The notes below the pieces were generated by a model. It saw only the letters and a program-made list of their open reading frames with translations. It did not search any database and was not told the DNA's origin. Both the position numbers and the translations under genes were made by a program. A stretch of DNA of 64,000 nucleotides from NCBI RefSeq assembly GCF_030412965.1, contig NZ_JAUHJQ010000002.1, forward strand, positions 124,001 to 188,000. Reading direction: 5' to 3'. Within the stretch, counting starts at the first letter, position 1, and every line of letters starts with the position of its first letter. The DNA is from Nocardioides oceani. Lineage in GTDB: Bacteria; Actinomycetota; Actinomycetes; Propionibacteriales; Nocardioidaceae. Below are positions 56,626 to 64,000 of this stretch, piece by piece.

Positions 56626-57294
56626 ATGTCGGAGGAGCCGCGCCCGGTGCGCATCGCGATCGTGAACGACTACGAGCTGGTCGTCGCGGGCGTCGCTGCG
56701 CTCCTGCAACCGTTCGCGGACCGCGTCGAGGTGGTCGAGCTGGACAGCCGTACGCCGGTCGCCAGCGACGTCGACGTCGTGCTGTACGACTCCTTCGGCC
56801 AGGTCCAGGGCGACCAGATCGACGTCGACGGGCTGCTGAACGGCACCGACGCGAAGTTCGTGGTCTTCAGCTGGAACGTGCAGCCGGACCTCGTGCAGCG
56901 CTCGCTCGACAACGGCGCGGCGGCGTACCTCTCCAAGGCGGTCAGCGCCGACCAGCTCGTCGACGTGCTCGAGCGGGTGCGGGACGGCGAGACCGTCACC
57001 CCCGACGAGACCTCGCCCGACGAGGCCGGGCAGTTCGGCCGGTGGCCGGGCGAGGAGCTGGGACTGAGCCAGCGTGAGGCCGAGGTCCTGGCGCTCATCA
57101 CGCAGGGCCTGTCGAACGAGGAGATCGGGCAGCGGGCCTACATCGGCATCAACACGGTCAAGACCTACATCCGCACGCTCTACCGCAAGATCGGCGTGTC
57201 CCGGCGGGCGCAGGCCGTCGCCTTCGGCATCGAGCACGGGTTCCAGCCCGACCGCGTGCGGCACGTCGACGGCCGGACCCAGCGCGAGGACTGA
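56626..57294 (+). CDS. orphan LuxR-type response regulator
   Basis: A 222-residue regulator with a somewhat divergent receiver: IAIVNDYELV has Asn in place of the first of the paired acids, Asp55 (VVLYDSF) is the phosphoacceptor and Lys104 (YLSKAVSADQL) is kept. The output is LSQREAEVLALITQGLSNEEIGQRAYIGINTVKTYIRTLYRKIGV in successive motifs. No kinase is adjacent, so the partner is elsewhere or the receiver responds otherwise. ATG 56626 chosen; upstream in-frame codons look non-coding. Confidence 0.88.
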   Translation: MSEEPRPVRIAIVNDYELVVAGVAALLQPFADRVEVVELDSRTPVASDVDVVLYDSFGQVQGDQIDVDGLLNGTDAKFVVFSWNVQPDLVQRSLDNGAAAYLSKAVSADQLVDVLERVRDGETVTPDETSPDEAGQFGRWPGEELGLSQREAEVLALITQGLSNEEIGQRAYIGINTVKTYIRTLYRKIGVSRRAQAVAFGIEHGFQPDRVRHVDGRTQRED

Positions 57295-57342
57295 GCCCGG
57301 CCGACGGCGGGTGCGGAGCGGTGGGCTCGGCCACCGCGGGAG

Positions 57343-57783
57343 TCAGTGCGCGACGCGGCCCTCGACGACGTACGCCAGGCGGCGCAGCGACTCGACGTTG
57401 CGCCAGCCGAGCTGGGCGTCGCGCAGCGGCTTGGGGATCAAGCGCCCCGGTCCGTCCTCGACGTCCTCCTCGATGGTCACCTGGGTCTCGGTGCCTGCCG
57501 CCTCGAGGTGCAGTCGGACCCGGGCCGTGCCGGCCGGCCACCCGCGTGCCTTGAGCTCGAGCAGCGAGGGCGGCTGGGCGCGGATGACCTCGGTGTTGTC
57601 GTCGATGAGCAGCGGCCAGGTCCCGACCGAGTGGTGCAGCTTCGAGCCGACCTCCGGCCAGTGCTCGTCGACGTCGCGCATGCGGGAGGCGCCGACCACC
57701 CACAGCGGGTAGAGCCAGCCGTCGCAGAGCACCTCCCACACCTGGTCGGGCGTGGCATGGATGCGTCGGGTGTTGGTGCTCAC
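57343..57783 (-). CDS. SRPBCC (polyketide cyclase/START-like) family protein
   Basis: A 146-residue helix-grip protein: RRIHATPDQVWEVLCDGWLYPLWVVGASRMRDVD, PLLIDDNTEVIRAQPPSLLELKARGWPAGTARVRLHLEAAGTETQVTIEEDVEDG in order, with a C-terminal long helix. It binds a hydrophobic ligand in a central cavity. GTG 57783 overlaps the ADH stop, so the pair may process or sequester the same compound. Confidence 0.85.
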   Translation of the reverse strand: MSTNTRRIHATPDQVWEVLCDGWLYPLWVVGASRMRDVDEHWPEVGSKLHHSVGTWPLLIDDNTEVIRAQPPSLLELKARGWPAGTARVRLHLEAAGTETQVTIEEDVEDGPGRLIPKPLRDAQLGWRNVESLRRLAYVVEGRVAH

Positions 57784-58958
57784 GGGCGGAACACCACCTT
57801 GACCATGCCGTCCTCCTTGGCGCGGAACTTCGCGTACGCCTCGGGGGCCGCGTCGAGCGGCAGGTGGTGGGTCGCGAAGTCCTCGGTGCCCAACGGGTCG
57901 CCGTCGGTGAGCAGGGGCAGGATGTCGTCGCTCCACCGGCGGACGTTGGCCTGGCCCATGCGCAGCTGGATCTGCTTGTCGAACATCTGGAACATCGGCA
58001 TCGGGTCCGTCGCGCCGCCGTACACGCCCGAGAGCGAGACCGTGCCGCCGCGGCGGACGCAGTCGATCGAGGCGTGCAGCGCGGCGAGGCGGTCGAAGCC
58101 GGCGTTGAGCATGAGCGGCTCGGCGATGGCGTCGGGCAGCAGGCCGACGGCCTTGATCGCCTTCTCGGCGGCGGGGTTGCCGTGCGCCTCCATCCCGACC
58201 GCGTCGATGACCGAGTCGGCGCCGCGGCCACCCGTGCGGCTGCGGACCTCCTCGGCGAGGTCGTCGACGGCGTCGAGGTCGATGGTCTCCGCGCCACGGG
58301 CGCGGACGCGCTCGAGGCGCTCCGGCACGCGGTCGACGACGATCACGCGGTGGCCCTCGTGCATCGCGATCCGGGCGGCCATGTCGCCGATCGGGCCGGC
58401 GCCCATGACGAGCAGCACGCCGTCGGGCGGGAGCTCGGCGTACCGCACGGCCTGGTACGCCGTCGGCAGCACGTCGGAGAGGTAGACGAACCGGTCGTCC
58501 GAGGGGCCCTCGGGGACCTTGATCGGCAGGGTGTCGGCGAACTGCACGCGGAGGTACTCCGCCTGCCCACCGGGGACCTGGCCGTAGAGCTTGCTGTAGC
58601 CCAGCAGGCTCGCGCCGGTGCCGTGCTCGCGGTTCTGGGTGGTCTCGCACTGGCTGTGCAGGCCTTGCGAGCACGTCCAGCAGGTGCCGCAGCTGACGTT
58701 GAACGGCACGACGACGCGGTCGCCGACCTTGAGGTCCTTGACCTCGGGGCCGACCTCCTGCACGACGCCCATCGGCTCGTGGCCGACCACGTCGCCCTTG
58801 GTCATGAAGGGCGACAGCGGCTCGTAGAGGTGGAGGTCGGAGCCGCACAGCCCGGTCGAGGTGACCTTGATGATCGCGTCCGTGGGGTCGACGATCGTCG
58901 GGTCCGGCACCTCGACGACCTGCATGTCCTTGGTGCCCTGCCAGGTCACTGCCTTCAT
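57780..58958 (-). CDS. zinc-dependent alcohol dehydrogenase (glutathione-independent formaldehyde dehydrogenase-like)
   Basis: A 392-residue medium-chain dehydrogenase. Catalytic zinc: Cys38 (STGLCGSDLH), His60-Glu61 (VVGHEPMG). Structural zinc: CGTCWTCSQGLHSQC. Rossmann: VLLVMGAGPIGDMAARIAMHEGHRVIVVDR. The insert QNREHGTGASLLGYSKLYGQVPGGQAEYLRV places it with FDH-like/threonine-type ADHs. It leads the ADH-SRPBCC operon and is divergent from the glycosyltransferase cluster with 166 bp between. Confidence 0.92.
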   Translation of the reverse strand: MKAVTWQGTKDMQVVEVPDPTIVDPTDAIIKVTSTGLCGSDLHLYEPLSPFMTKGDVVGHEPMGVVQEVGPEVKDLKVGDRVVVPFNVSCGTCWTCSQGLHSQCETTQNREHGTGASLLGYSKLYGQVPGGQAEYLRVQFADTLPIKVPEGPSDDRFVYLSDVLPTAYQAVRYAELPPDGVLLVMGAGPIGDMAARIAMHEGHRVIVVDRVPERLERVRARGAETIDLDAVDDLAEEVRSRTGGRGADSVIDAVGMEAHGNPAAEKAIKAVGLLPDAIAEPLMLNAGFDRLAALHASIDCVRRGGTVSLSGVYGGATDPMPMFQMFDKQIQLRMGQANVRRWSDDILPLLTDGDPLGTEDFATHHLPLDAAPEAYAKFRAKEDGMVKVVFRP

Positions 58959-59124
58959 CCGGTGCTCCTCCTCGTCGGCCCGTGGGCCGGTCGTGCGTAC
59001 GTGGTCCCTGTGATCGGTCGGGTACCCAGGGCGGGGTCCGGCACACGGGCCGTCCGCGGCCCGGACGTCGCATGGACGCGGTCTCTCGTGCAGGCGTGGG
59101 GGAGAAGCGCTTTGGTCCTTAAGG

Positions 59125-60345
59125 GTGAGGTCACGCGCGCTCCCGCGCGGGAACCGGGCGGCGGTGACGCTCCTCGACCACGACGCCGCGGCTCCGGCCG
59201 GGGTCGCCCCCGTCGCCCTTCCCGCCCCTCCCAGCTCTCCCCGCAGCGCCGACCGCCCCGTGACCGTCGCCTCGGTGCCGTCTGGCCACGTCTACGTCCG
59301 CCACCTCGCGCCCGAGGCCGGCGGCGGGCCCCGCCGGCTCGCCGACCCGCGGCCTGCCGGGCAGCCCGCCGAGTCCCAGGTGTGGTGGCCGCCGGCCATG
59401 CTCGACGCGGCCTGGGTCCGGCAGCACGAGTTCGACCTGCTGCACCTGCACTTCGGGTTCGACGCCCGCACGCCCGCGCAGCTCACCGAGCTGGTCCGCG
59501 CGCTCCGCGAGACGGGCCGCCCGCTCGTGCAGACCGTGCACGACCTGCGCAACCCGCACCACGAGGACCGCTCGCTGCACGACGCCCAGCTCGACGTGCT
59601 GGTCCCGGCCGCCGACGAGCTCGTGACGCTCACCGCCGGCGCCGCCGCGGATATCGAGCGCCGCTGGGGCCGCGCCGCGACCGTCGTGCCGCACCCGCAC
59701 GTCGTCGACCTGCGCACGATGGCGGTGGCCCAGGACGCCCGCGCCCGCCGCCGCACCGACGCCTTCCGTGTGGGGCTGCACGTCAAGAGCCTGCGGGCGG
59801 GCATGGCGCCGATGACGATCCTGCCGGCGCTCGTCGAGACGGTCGCCGCGCTGCCCGGCGCGGTGCTCCAGGTCGACGCCCACCACGACGTGATGGACCC
59901 CGACGGCGCCCGCCGCGACGACCGCCTGGCGACGTACCTGCGGCGGCTGGAGTCCGACGGTCTCATCGACCTGCGCGTGCACGACTACTTCACCGACGCC
60001 GAGCTGTGGGCCTACCTGTCCTCGCTCGACGTCTCCGTGCTGCCCTACCGCTTCGGCACCCACTCCGGCTGGCTGGAGGCGTGCCGGGACCTCGGCACGA
60101 CGGTCGTGGCGCCGACCTGCGGCTACTACGCCGACCAGGGCCCGGTGCTGTCCTACGTGCACGCCGAGGAGACGTACGACGCCGCGAGCCTGGCCGACGC
60201 GGTGCGCACCGCCCACGCGACGCGCCCGCGCCTCGGCGCCGGCATCGACGAGCGCCGCCGGCAGCGGGCCGAGGTGGCCGCCGCCCACGACCGCGTGTAC
60301 GCCGCCGCGCTCGAGAAGGCGGGGCGTCGGTGCGCATCTGCCTGA
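59125..60345 (+). CDS. glycosyltransferase (GT-B fold, family 1/4-like)
   Basis: A protein of up to 406 residues (start GTG 59125; GTG 59164 is an alternative that gives 393). The body reads as a GT-B enzyme: HEFDLLHLHFGFDARTPAQL, LVQTVHDLRNPHHEDRS, ELVTLTAGAAADIERRWG and VPHPHVVDL, then the C-terminal lobe VHDYFTDAELWAYLSSLDVSVLPYRFGTHSGWLEACRDLGTTVVAP (in order). It is the first gene of a four-GT operon; the next start lies inside its end. Confidence 0.85.
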   Translation: MRSRALPRGNRAAVTLLDHDAAAPAGVAPVALPAPPSSPRSADRPVTVASVPSGHVYVRHLAPEAGGGPRRLADPRPAGQPAESQVWWPPAMLDAAWVRQHEFDLLHLHFGFDARTPAQLTELVRALRETGRPLVQTVHDLRNPHHEDRSLHDAQLDVLVPAADELVTLTAGAAADIERRWGRAATVVPHPHVVDLRTMAVAQDARARRRTDAFRVGLHVKSLRAGMAPMTILPALVETVAALPGAVLQVDAHHDVMDPDGARRDDRLATYLRRLESDGLIDLRVHDYFTDAELWAYLSSLDVSVLPYRFGTHSGWLEACRDLGTTVVAPTCGYYADQGPVLSYVHAEETYDAASLADAVRTAHATRPRLGAGIDERRRQRAEVAAAHDRVYAAALEKAGRRCASA

Positions 60346-61397
60346 TCGCCTCGAGCCGGTTCCCGGTCGCCGAGCCCTTCGCCGGCGGCCTCGAGGCAAT
60401 GACCCACGCCCTGGCCCGGGAGCTGGTCGACCGCGGGCACGACGTCGCCCTCTTCGCCGGCCCGGGGTCGGACCCGAGCCTGCCCGTCGAGCTGCTCGAC
60501 CTGCCGGACTTCGAGCCGAGCGAGGCGGCGATGGGCGACGTCAACGCACCCTCGCGGCACTGGATGGCCGAGCACCACGCCTACCTCTCGCTCATGCTCG
60601 CCCTCACCGCGGGCGACCAGCACCGCTTCGACGTGGTGCACAACAACAGCCTCCACCACCTGCCGGTGGCGATGGCCCGCTCGCTGTCGGTGCCGCTGGT
60701 GACCACGCTGCACACGCCGCCCCTGCCGTGGCTGGAGTCGGCGATGGCGCTCGCGCCGGACGCCTCCTCGTTCGTGGCGGTGAGCCGGGCGACCGCGCAG
60801 GCCTGGTCCCACGTCGTCGAGGCCACGGCCGTCCACAACGGCGTCGACGTCTCGAGCTGGCGACCGGGCCCCGGCGGCGGCCCCGCCGTGTGGACCGGAC
60901 GGGTCGTGCCCGAGAAGGCCCCGCACGAGGCGATCGACGCCTGCCGGCTGGCCGGCGTGCCGCTGGTGGTGGCCGGGCCGCTGTCGGACCGCGCCTACTT
61001 CGAGGAGCAGATCGCTCCGCGGCTCGGCGACGGGGCGACGTACGCCGGTCACCTGGACCACGCCGCGCTGACCCGTCTCCTCGGCCAGGCGTCGGTGGCG
61101 GTGACCACCCCGGCGTGGGACGAGCCGTACGGGCTGGTCGCCGCCGAGGCGATGGCCTGCGGGACCCCGGTCGCGTCGTACTCCCGCGGGGCGCTGCCCG
61201 AGGTCGTCACCCCCGGGGCCGGCGTGCTCGCCCGGCCGGGCGACGTCGCTGACCTGGCCCGTGCGGTGCTCGAGGCGCGGGACTGCGACCGCGCAGCCGT
61301 GCGCCGGCACGCCGAGCAGGAGTGCTCGCTGACCCGGATGGTCGACGAGTACGAGCGCATCTACGCCGGGCTGCTCGACCGCGACCTCGCCGCGTGA
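60330..61397 (+). CDS. glycosyltransferase family 4
   Basis: A 355-residue GT4. The N-terminal PFAGGLEAMTHALARELVDRGHDVALF, FDVVHNNSLHHLP and TLHTPPLPW, and the C-terminal nucleotide-sugar site WTGRVVPEKAPHEAIDACRLAGVPLVVAGPL and TTPAWDEPYGLVAAEAMACGTPVASY (the EPYG.xxxE motif) are typical. Start GTG 60330 overlaps the previous gene by 16 nt, end overlaps the next (GTGA). Confidence 0.92.
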   Translation: MRICLIASSRFPVAEPFAGGLEAMTHALARELVDRGHDVALFAGPGSDPSLPVELLDLPDFEPSEAAMGDVNAPSRHWMAEHHAYLSLMLALTAGDQHRFDVVHNNSLHHLPVAMARSLSVPLVTTLHTPPLPWLESAMALAPDASSFVAVSRATAQAWSHVVEATAVHNGVDVSSWRPGPGGGPAVWTGRVVPEKAPHEAIDACRLAGVPLVVAGPLSDRAYFEEQIAPRLGDGATYAGHLDHAALTRLLGQASVAVTTPAWDEPYGLVAAEAMACGTPVASYSRGALPEVVTPGAGVLARPGDVADLARAVLEARDCDRAAVRRHAEQECSLTRMVDEYERIYAGLLDRDLAA

Positions 61398-62404
61398 CCC
61401 GGATCGGCTACTACGTCCACCACGTCGGCCGGGGCCACCTGCACCGCGCGACGTCGGTCGCGGCCGAGCTGACCCGCGGCGGCGCCGAGGTCACCGGCCT
61501 CTCGACGCTGCCGCGCCCGGCCGGCTGGCCGGGTCCGTGGGTGGAGCTGGCGCGCGACGACGGGCCCGTCGACCCCGTCCGCGACCGGGCCGATGCCGGC
61601 GGCCGCCTGCACTGGGTGCCGCTGCACCACGGCGGGCTGCGCGCCCGCGGCGCGGCGATCTCGGCCTGGATCGCGGACGCCGCACCCCGGGCGGTCGTCG
61701 TGGACGTCTCGGTCGAGGTCTGCCTGCTGGTGCGGCTGCACGGCGTGCCGGTCGTCTCCGCGGTGCTCCCCGGGGTCCGCGACGACGCCGCGCACCTGCT
61801 CGGTGCCGACGTGGCCGACGCGCTGCTGGCCTTCTGGCCGGCGGGGGCGACCGGGATGGTGCGGCCCGCCTCGCTCGAGCAGCGGGTCACGGCCGTCGGC
61901 GGACTCGCGCGGTACGCCGTCGCGGAGCCGGCGCCGCGACCGCCGGGGCCCCTGCGGGTGACCTACCTGGCCGGCTCCGGCGGGCACGAGCTCGACCCGC
62001 GCCTGCTCGACGCCGCCCGCGAGCAGACCCCGGACTGGTCGTGGACGGTGCTCGGCGGGACAGCGCCGTGGGTGGACGACCCGCGCGCCGCCATCGCCGA
62101 GGCCGACGTCGTCGTGACCCACGCCGGGCAGAACGCGCTGGCCGAGGTGGCCGCGCTGCGCCGCCCCGCCGTCGTCGTCCCCCAGGACCGCCCGCACGAG
62201 GAGCAGCGGACGACCGCCCGGGTCCTCGGCGCCGGTGCGTGGCCGGCCCTCGCGCTCGAGTCGCTCCCCCCGACCGGCTGGGCCGCGCTGCTCGACCGGG
62301 CGCGGGACCTGGACGGCGCCGCCTGGGCCGACTGGTGCGACGGGGGCGCGGCCGCCCGCGCGGCAGCTGAGGTACGCCGCGTGGCCGACGGGGTAACCGG
62401 ATGA
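61394..62404 (+). CDS. MurG/UGT-like glycosyltransferase
   Basis: A 336-residue GT-B protein resembling the MJ1255/MurG-like group: IGYYVHHVGRGHLHRATSVAAELTRGGAEVTGLST at the start (note YVHHVGRGHLHRA, a nucleotide-binding loop), and TVLGGTAPWVDDPRAAIAEADVVVTHAGQNALAEVAALRRPAVVVPQDRPHEEQRTTARVL in order (THAGQN.ALAE is the acceptor-sugar loop). Coupled on both sides. Confidence 0.87.
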   Translation: MTRIGYYVHHVGRGHLHRATSVAAELTRGGAEVTGLSTLPRPAGWPGPWVELARDDGPVDPVRDRADAGGRLHWVPLHHGGLRARGAAISAWIADAAPRAVVVDVSVEVCLLVRLHGVPVVSAVLPGVRDDAAHLLGADVADALLAFWPAGATGMVRPASLEQRVTAVGGLARYAVAEPAPRPPGPLRVTYLAGSGGHELDPRLLDAAREQTPDWSWTVLGGTAPWVDDPRAAIAEADVVVTHAGQNALAEVAALRRPAVVVPQDRPHEEQRTTARVLGAGAWPALALESLPPTGWAALLDRARDLDGAAWADWCDGGAAARAAAEVRRVADGVTG

Positions 62405-63297
62405 GCATGTCCGGCGCGTCGTCGAGAGCAGCCGCGGCCGACGCGGTCGCGGAAGCCGAGGGGGTCGCGGGGGTCGCGCGGCCGGTGCGGGTCGGGGTGG
62501 TCACCGTGGCTCACGGCCGCCACGAGCACCTGCGCCACCAGCACCGTGCCCTCGCGCGGTCCGACCGGCTGCCCGACGACTACCTGGTCGTCGCGATGGG
62601 TGACCCGGAGATCACGGCGCGGACGCTCGACGGGCTATCCTCGCGGGTCGTGCCGGTCGCGGTCCCGCCCGACGGTCGGCTGCCGCTCGCGGCCGCGCGG
62701 AACCTCGGCGCCCGCACGGTGATCGGGGCCGGCGCGGACGTCGTGGTGTTCCTCGACGTCGACTGCCTGCCCGGCCGCGAGCTCGTGGCGGCGTACGCCG
62801 ACGCGGCGCACCGGGAGCCGGGGGTGCTGTGGTCGGGCCCGGTGACCTACCTCCCGCCGGGGCGCGGCGGCGCCGACCTCGACCGGCTCGACGATCTCGA
62901 CTCGCCCCACCCCGCCCGGCCCGCGCCGGCCCGCGGCGAGCTGTTGGTCGGCGGCGACCCCGACCTGTTCTGGTCGCTGTCGTTCGCGGTGTCGGCGGAA
63001 GGTTGGACGCGGGTCGGCGGGTTCTGCGAGGACTACACCGGCTACGGCGGCGAGGACACCGACTTCGGCCGCTCGGCGGTCGCGGCGGGGCTGGGGCTCG
63101 GCTGGGTCGGCGGCGCCCGCGCCTACCACCAGCACCACCCGGTCGAGAGCCCGCCGGTGCGCCACCTCGACGACATCCTGCGCAACGGTGCGCTCTTCCA
63201 CCGACGGTGGGGCGAGTGGCCGATGCGCGGCTGGTTCGTCGCCTTCGAGGAGCAGGGGCTGGTGCGGCGGACCGGCGACGGCTGGGAGCGGGCCTGA
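62401..63297 (+). CDS. glycosyltransferase family 2 (galactosyltransferase C-terminal type)
   Basis: A 298-residue GT-A enzyme: VGVVTVAHGRHEHLRHQHRALARS, AARNLGARTVIGAGADVVVFLDVDCLPG (DxD motif FLDVDC), FAVSAEGWTRVGGFCEDYTGYGGEDTDFGR (the Glyco_transf_7C acceptor loop). Last gene of the four-GT operon by ATGA overlap. Confidence 0.9.
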   Translation: MSMSGASSRAAAADAVAEAEGVAGVARPVRVGVVTVAHGRHEHLRHQHRALARSDRLPDDYLVVAMGDPEITARTLDGLSSRVVPVAVPPDGRLPLAAARNLGARTVIGAGADVVVFLDVDCLPGRELVAAYADAAHREPGVLWSGPVTYLPPGRGGADLDRLDDLDSPHPARPAPARGELLVGGDPDLFWSLSFAVSAEGWTRVGGFCEDYTGYGGEDTDFGRSAVAAGLGLGWVGGARAYHQHHPVESPPVRHLDDILRNGALFHRRWGEWPMRGWFVAFEEQGLVRRTGDGWERA

Positions 63298-63323
63298 CCG
63301 GGGACGGTGGGTACCGGCCGGGC

Positions 63324-63941
63324 ATGGACAACACCCTCGACGACCTCCGCTCGCTCGTGCTCGTGTGCACCCTCAAGTCCGGCGACCAGGAGTCCAGCTC
63401 CGAGCTCATCGGCCGCCAGGTGCTGGACCGGCTGGCGGCGTACGGCGCCCCCGGTGAGGTCGTGCGCGTGGTCGACCACGACGTGCGCTTCGGCGTGACC
63501 ACCGACGAGGGCGACGGCGACGAGTGGCCGGCGATCCGGCAGAAGATGCTCGACGCCGACCTGCTCGTCATCGCCACGCCGATCTGGCTCGGCCAGCCGT
63601 CGTCGGTGTGCAAGATGGTGCTCGAGCGGCTCGACGCCGAGCTCGGCGAGACCGACGACGAGGGGCGGATGCTCACCTTCGGCAAGGTCGCCGCCGTCGC
63701 CGTCGTCGGCAACGAGGACGGCGCCCACCACGTCGTCGCGGAGTGCCTGCAGGCGCTCAACGACACCGGGTTCTCCGTCGCGGCCAACGGCAGCACCTAC
63801 TGGGTCGGCGAGGCCATGCAGGCCGTCGACTACGCCGACCACGACGAGACGCCGGAGAAGACGGCCGCCACCATCGACACCGCCGCCAAGAACTCGGTCC
63901 ACCTCGCGCGGCTGCTCAAGGCGGCGCCGTACCCCGCCTAA
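63324..63941 (+). CDS. NADPH-dependent FMN reductase/flavodoxin-like protein
   Basis: A 205-residue flavodoxin-fold protein. LVLVCTLKSGDQESSSELIGRQVLDRL is the FMN-phosphate loop, DLLVIATPIWLGQPSSVCKMVLERLDA the isoalloxazine loop, followed by VAAVAVVGNEDGAHHVVAECLQALNDTGFSVAANG. It belongs to the NAD(P)H-dependent oxidoreductase family. Start ATG 63324. It lies 26 bp after the GT operon and may be its last gene or separate. Confidence 0.87.
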   Translation: MDNTLDDLRSLVLVCTLKSGDQESSSELIGRQVLDRLAAYGAPGEVVRVVDHDVRFGVTTDEGDGDEWPAIRQKMLDADLLVIATPIWLGQPSSVCKMVLERLDAELGETDDEGRMLTFGKVAAVAVVGNEDGAHHVVAECLQALNDTGFSVAANGSTYWVGEAMQAVDYADHDETPEKTAATIDTAAKNSVHLARLLKAAPYPA

Positions 63942-63974
63942 GGGGGCCTGCCGGCTCGACGGCTGGGCGCAGAG

Positions 63975-64000
63975 AAGGCCGCGAGGCGTCGACATCCCAA
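63975..64000. repeat. truncated copy of the GGCCGCGAAGC palindromic element at the window edge
   Basis: AAGGCCGCGAGGCG followed a few bases later by ATCCCAA repeats the order seen at 44057-44083 (AAGGCCGCGAAGC then ATCCCAAGTTAAC). The window ends inside what would be the left arm of the palindrome. Confidence 0.5.

Overview
The window is about 64 kb of very GC-rich DNA (roughly 70-75% by eye) with many GTG starts, dense GTGA/ATGA start-stop overlaps, short intergenic regions and leaderless promoters (TAnnnT about 6-7 nt upstream of the start codon). These traits, together with family content typical of high-GC Gram-positives (DUF3039, DUF2017, DUF3048, DUF3152, DUF3618, the mec-cysO-cysM sulfur cluster, Nur-like control of nickel uptake, a class E/F-type sortase), point to an actinobacterium of the Nocardioidaceae type, most likely Nocardioides or a close relative. 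This assignment is an inference from style and gene content. No phage, integrase, transposase or CRISPR array was seen, and the window reads as ordinary chromosome with some accessory patches.

Layout. 1-6.6 kb: HIT protein (cut by the window edge), FabG-like SDR, DUF3048 lipoprotein, TetR regulator divergent from a conserved hypothetical with a striking operator cluster, YqgE, DUF3039 and a DEAD/DEAH helicase. 6.6-9.5 kb: IclR and Lrp/AsnC regulators set among perfect palindromes, next to 4-hydroxyphenylpyruvate dioxygenase. 9.6-13 kb: two secreted proteins, one with 15 chaplin-like but cysteine-free repeats. 13-20 kb: MarR-MFS pair, DUF1697, Tat-exported 5'-nucleotidase, ArsR-MFS pair, enoyl-CoA hydratase. 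20-25 kb: NAD salvage (pncA, pncB), clpS-DUF2017, a frameshifted small gene, NUDIX, glutamate dehydrogenase. 25-28.7 kb: mec-cysO-(NYN)-cysM-DUF3152. 28.7-36 kb: phosphodiesterase, MBL hydrolase, a histidine kinase/response regulator with an ABC exporter, then rph-rdgB. 36-41.6 kb: BASS transporter, SDR, a short-arm tRNA-Leu(UAG), Bcp, an energy-coupling-factor nickel/cobalt transporter, DUF3618, GroES-like. 41.6-49 kb: secreted acylase, SGNH hydrolase, sortase with an adjacent surface protein, and a Thr/Pro-linker secreted protein. 49-54 kb: a bacteriophytochrome fused to a SpoIIE-type phosphatase in one transcription unit with a STAS antagonist and an RsbW-type kinase, plus a second STAS protein nearby. 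54-59 kb: a heme-oxygenase-like diiron protein with a CDGSH protein and a 49-residue ORF, methyltransferase, orphan response regulator, SRPBCC-ADH pair. 59-64 kb: a tightly overlapping four-glycosyltransferase operon and a flavodoxin-like reductase.

The most interesting system is the light-sensor/partner-switching module at 49.0-52.0 kb. All biliverdin-binding and phosphatase signatures are present, so red/far-red light could set the phosphorylation state of the STAS antagonist and thereby free an unlinked sigma factor. A second theme is the architecture of the intergenic DNA: at least six long, near-perfect palindromes or inverted repeats of unrelated sequence sit at gene ends (7.6, 13.0, 19.2, 23.7, 44.1, 45.4 kb), two repeat blocks actually supply stop codons, and the 44.1 kb element recurs, cut off, at the last bases of the window. 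All functional statements are from reading the sequence and from general family knowledge; no database search was run.
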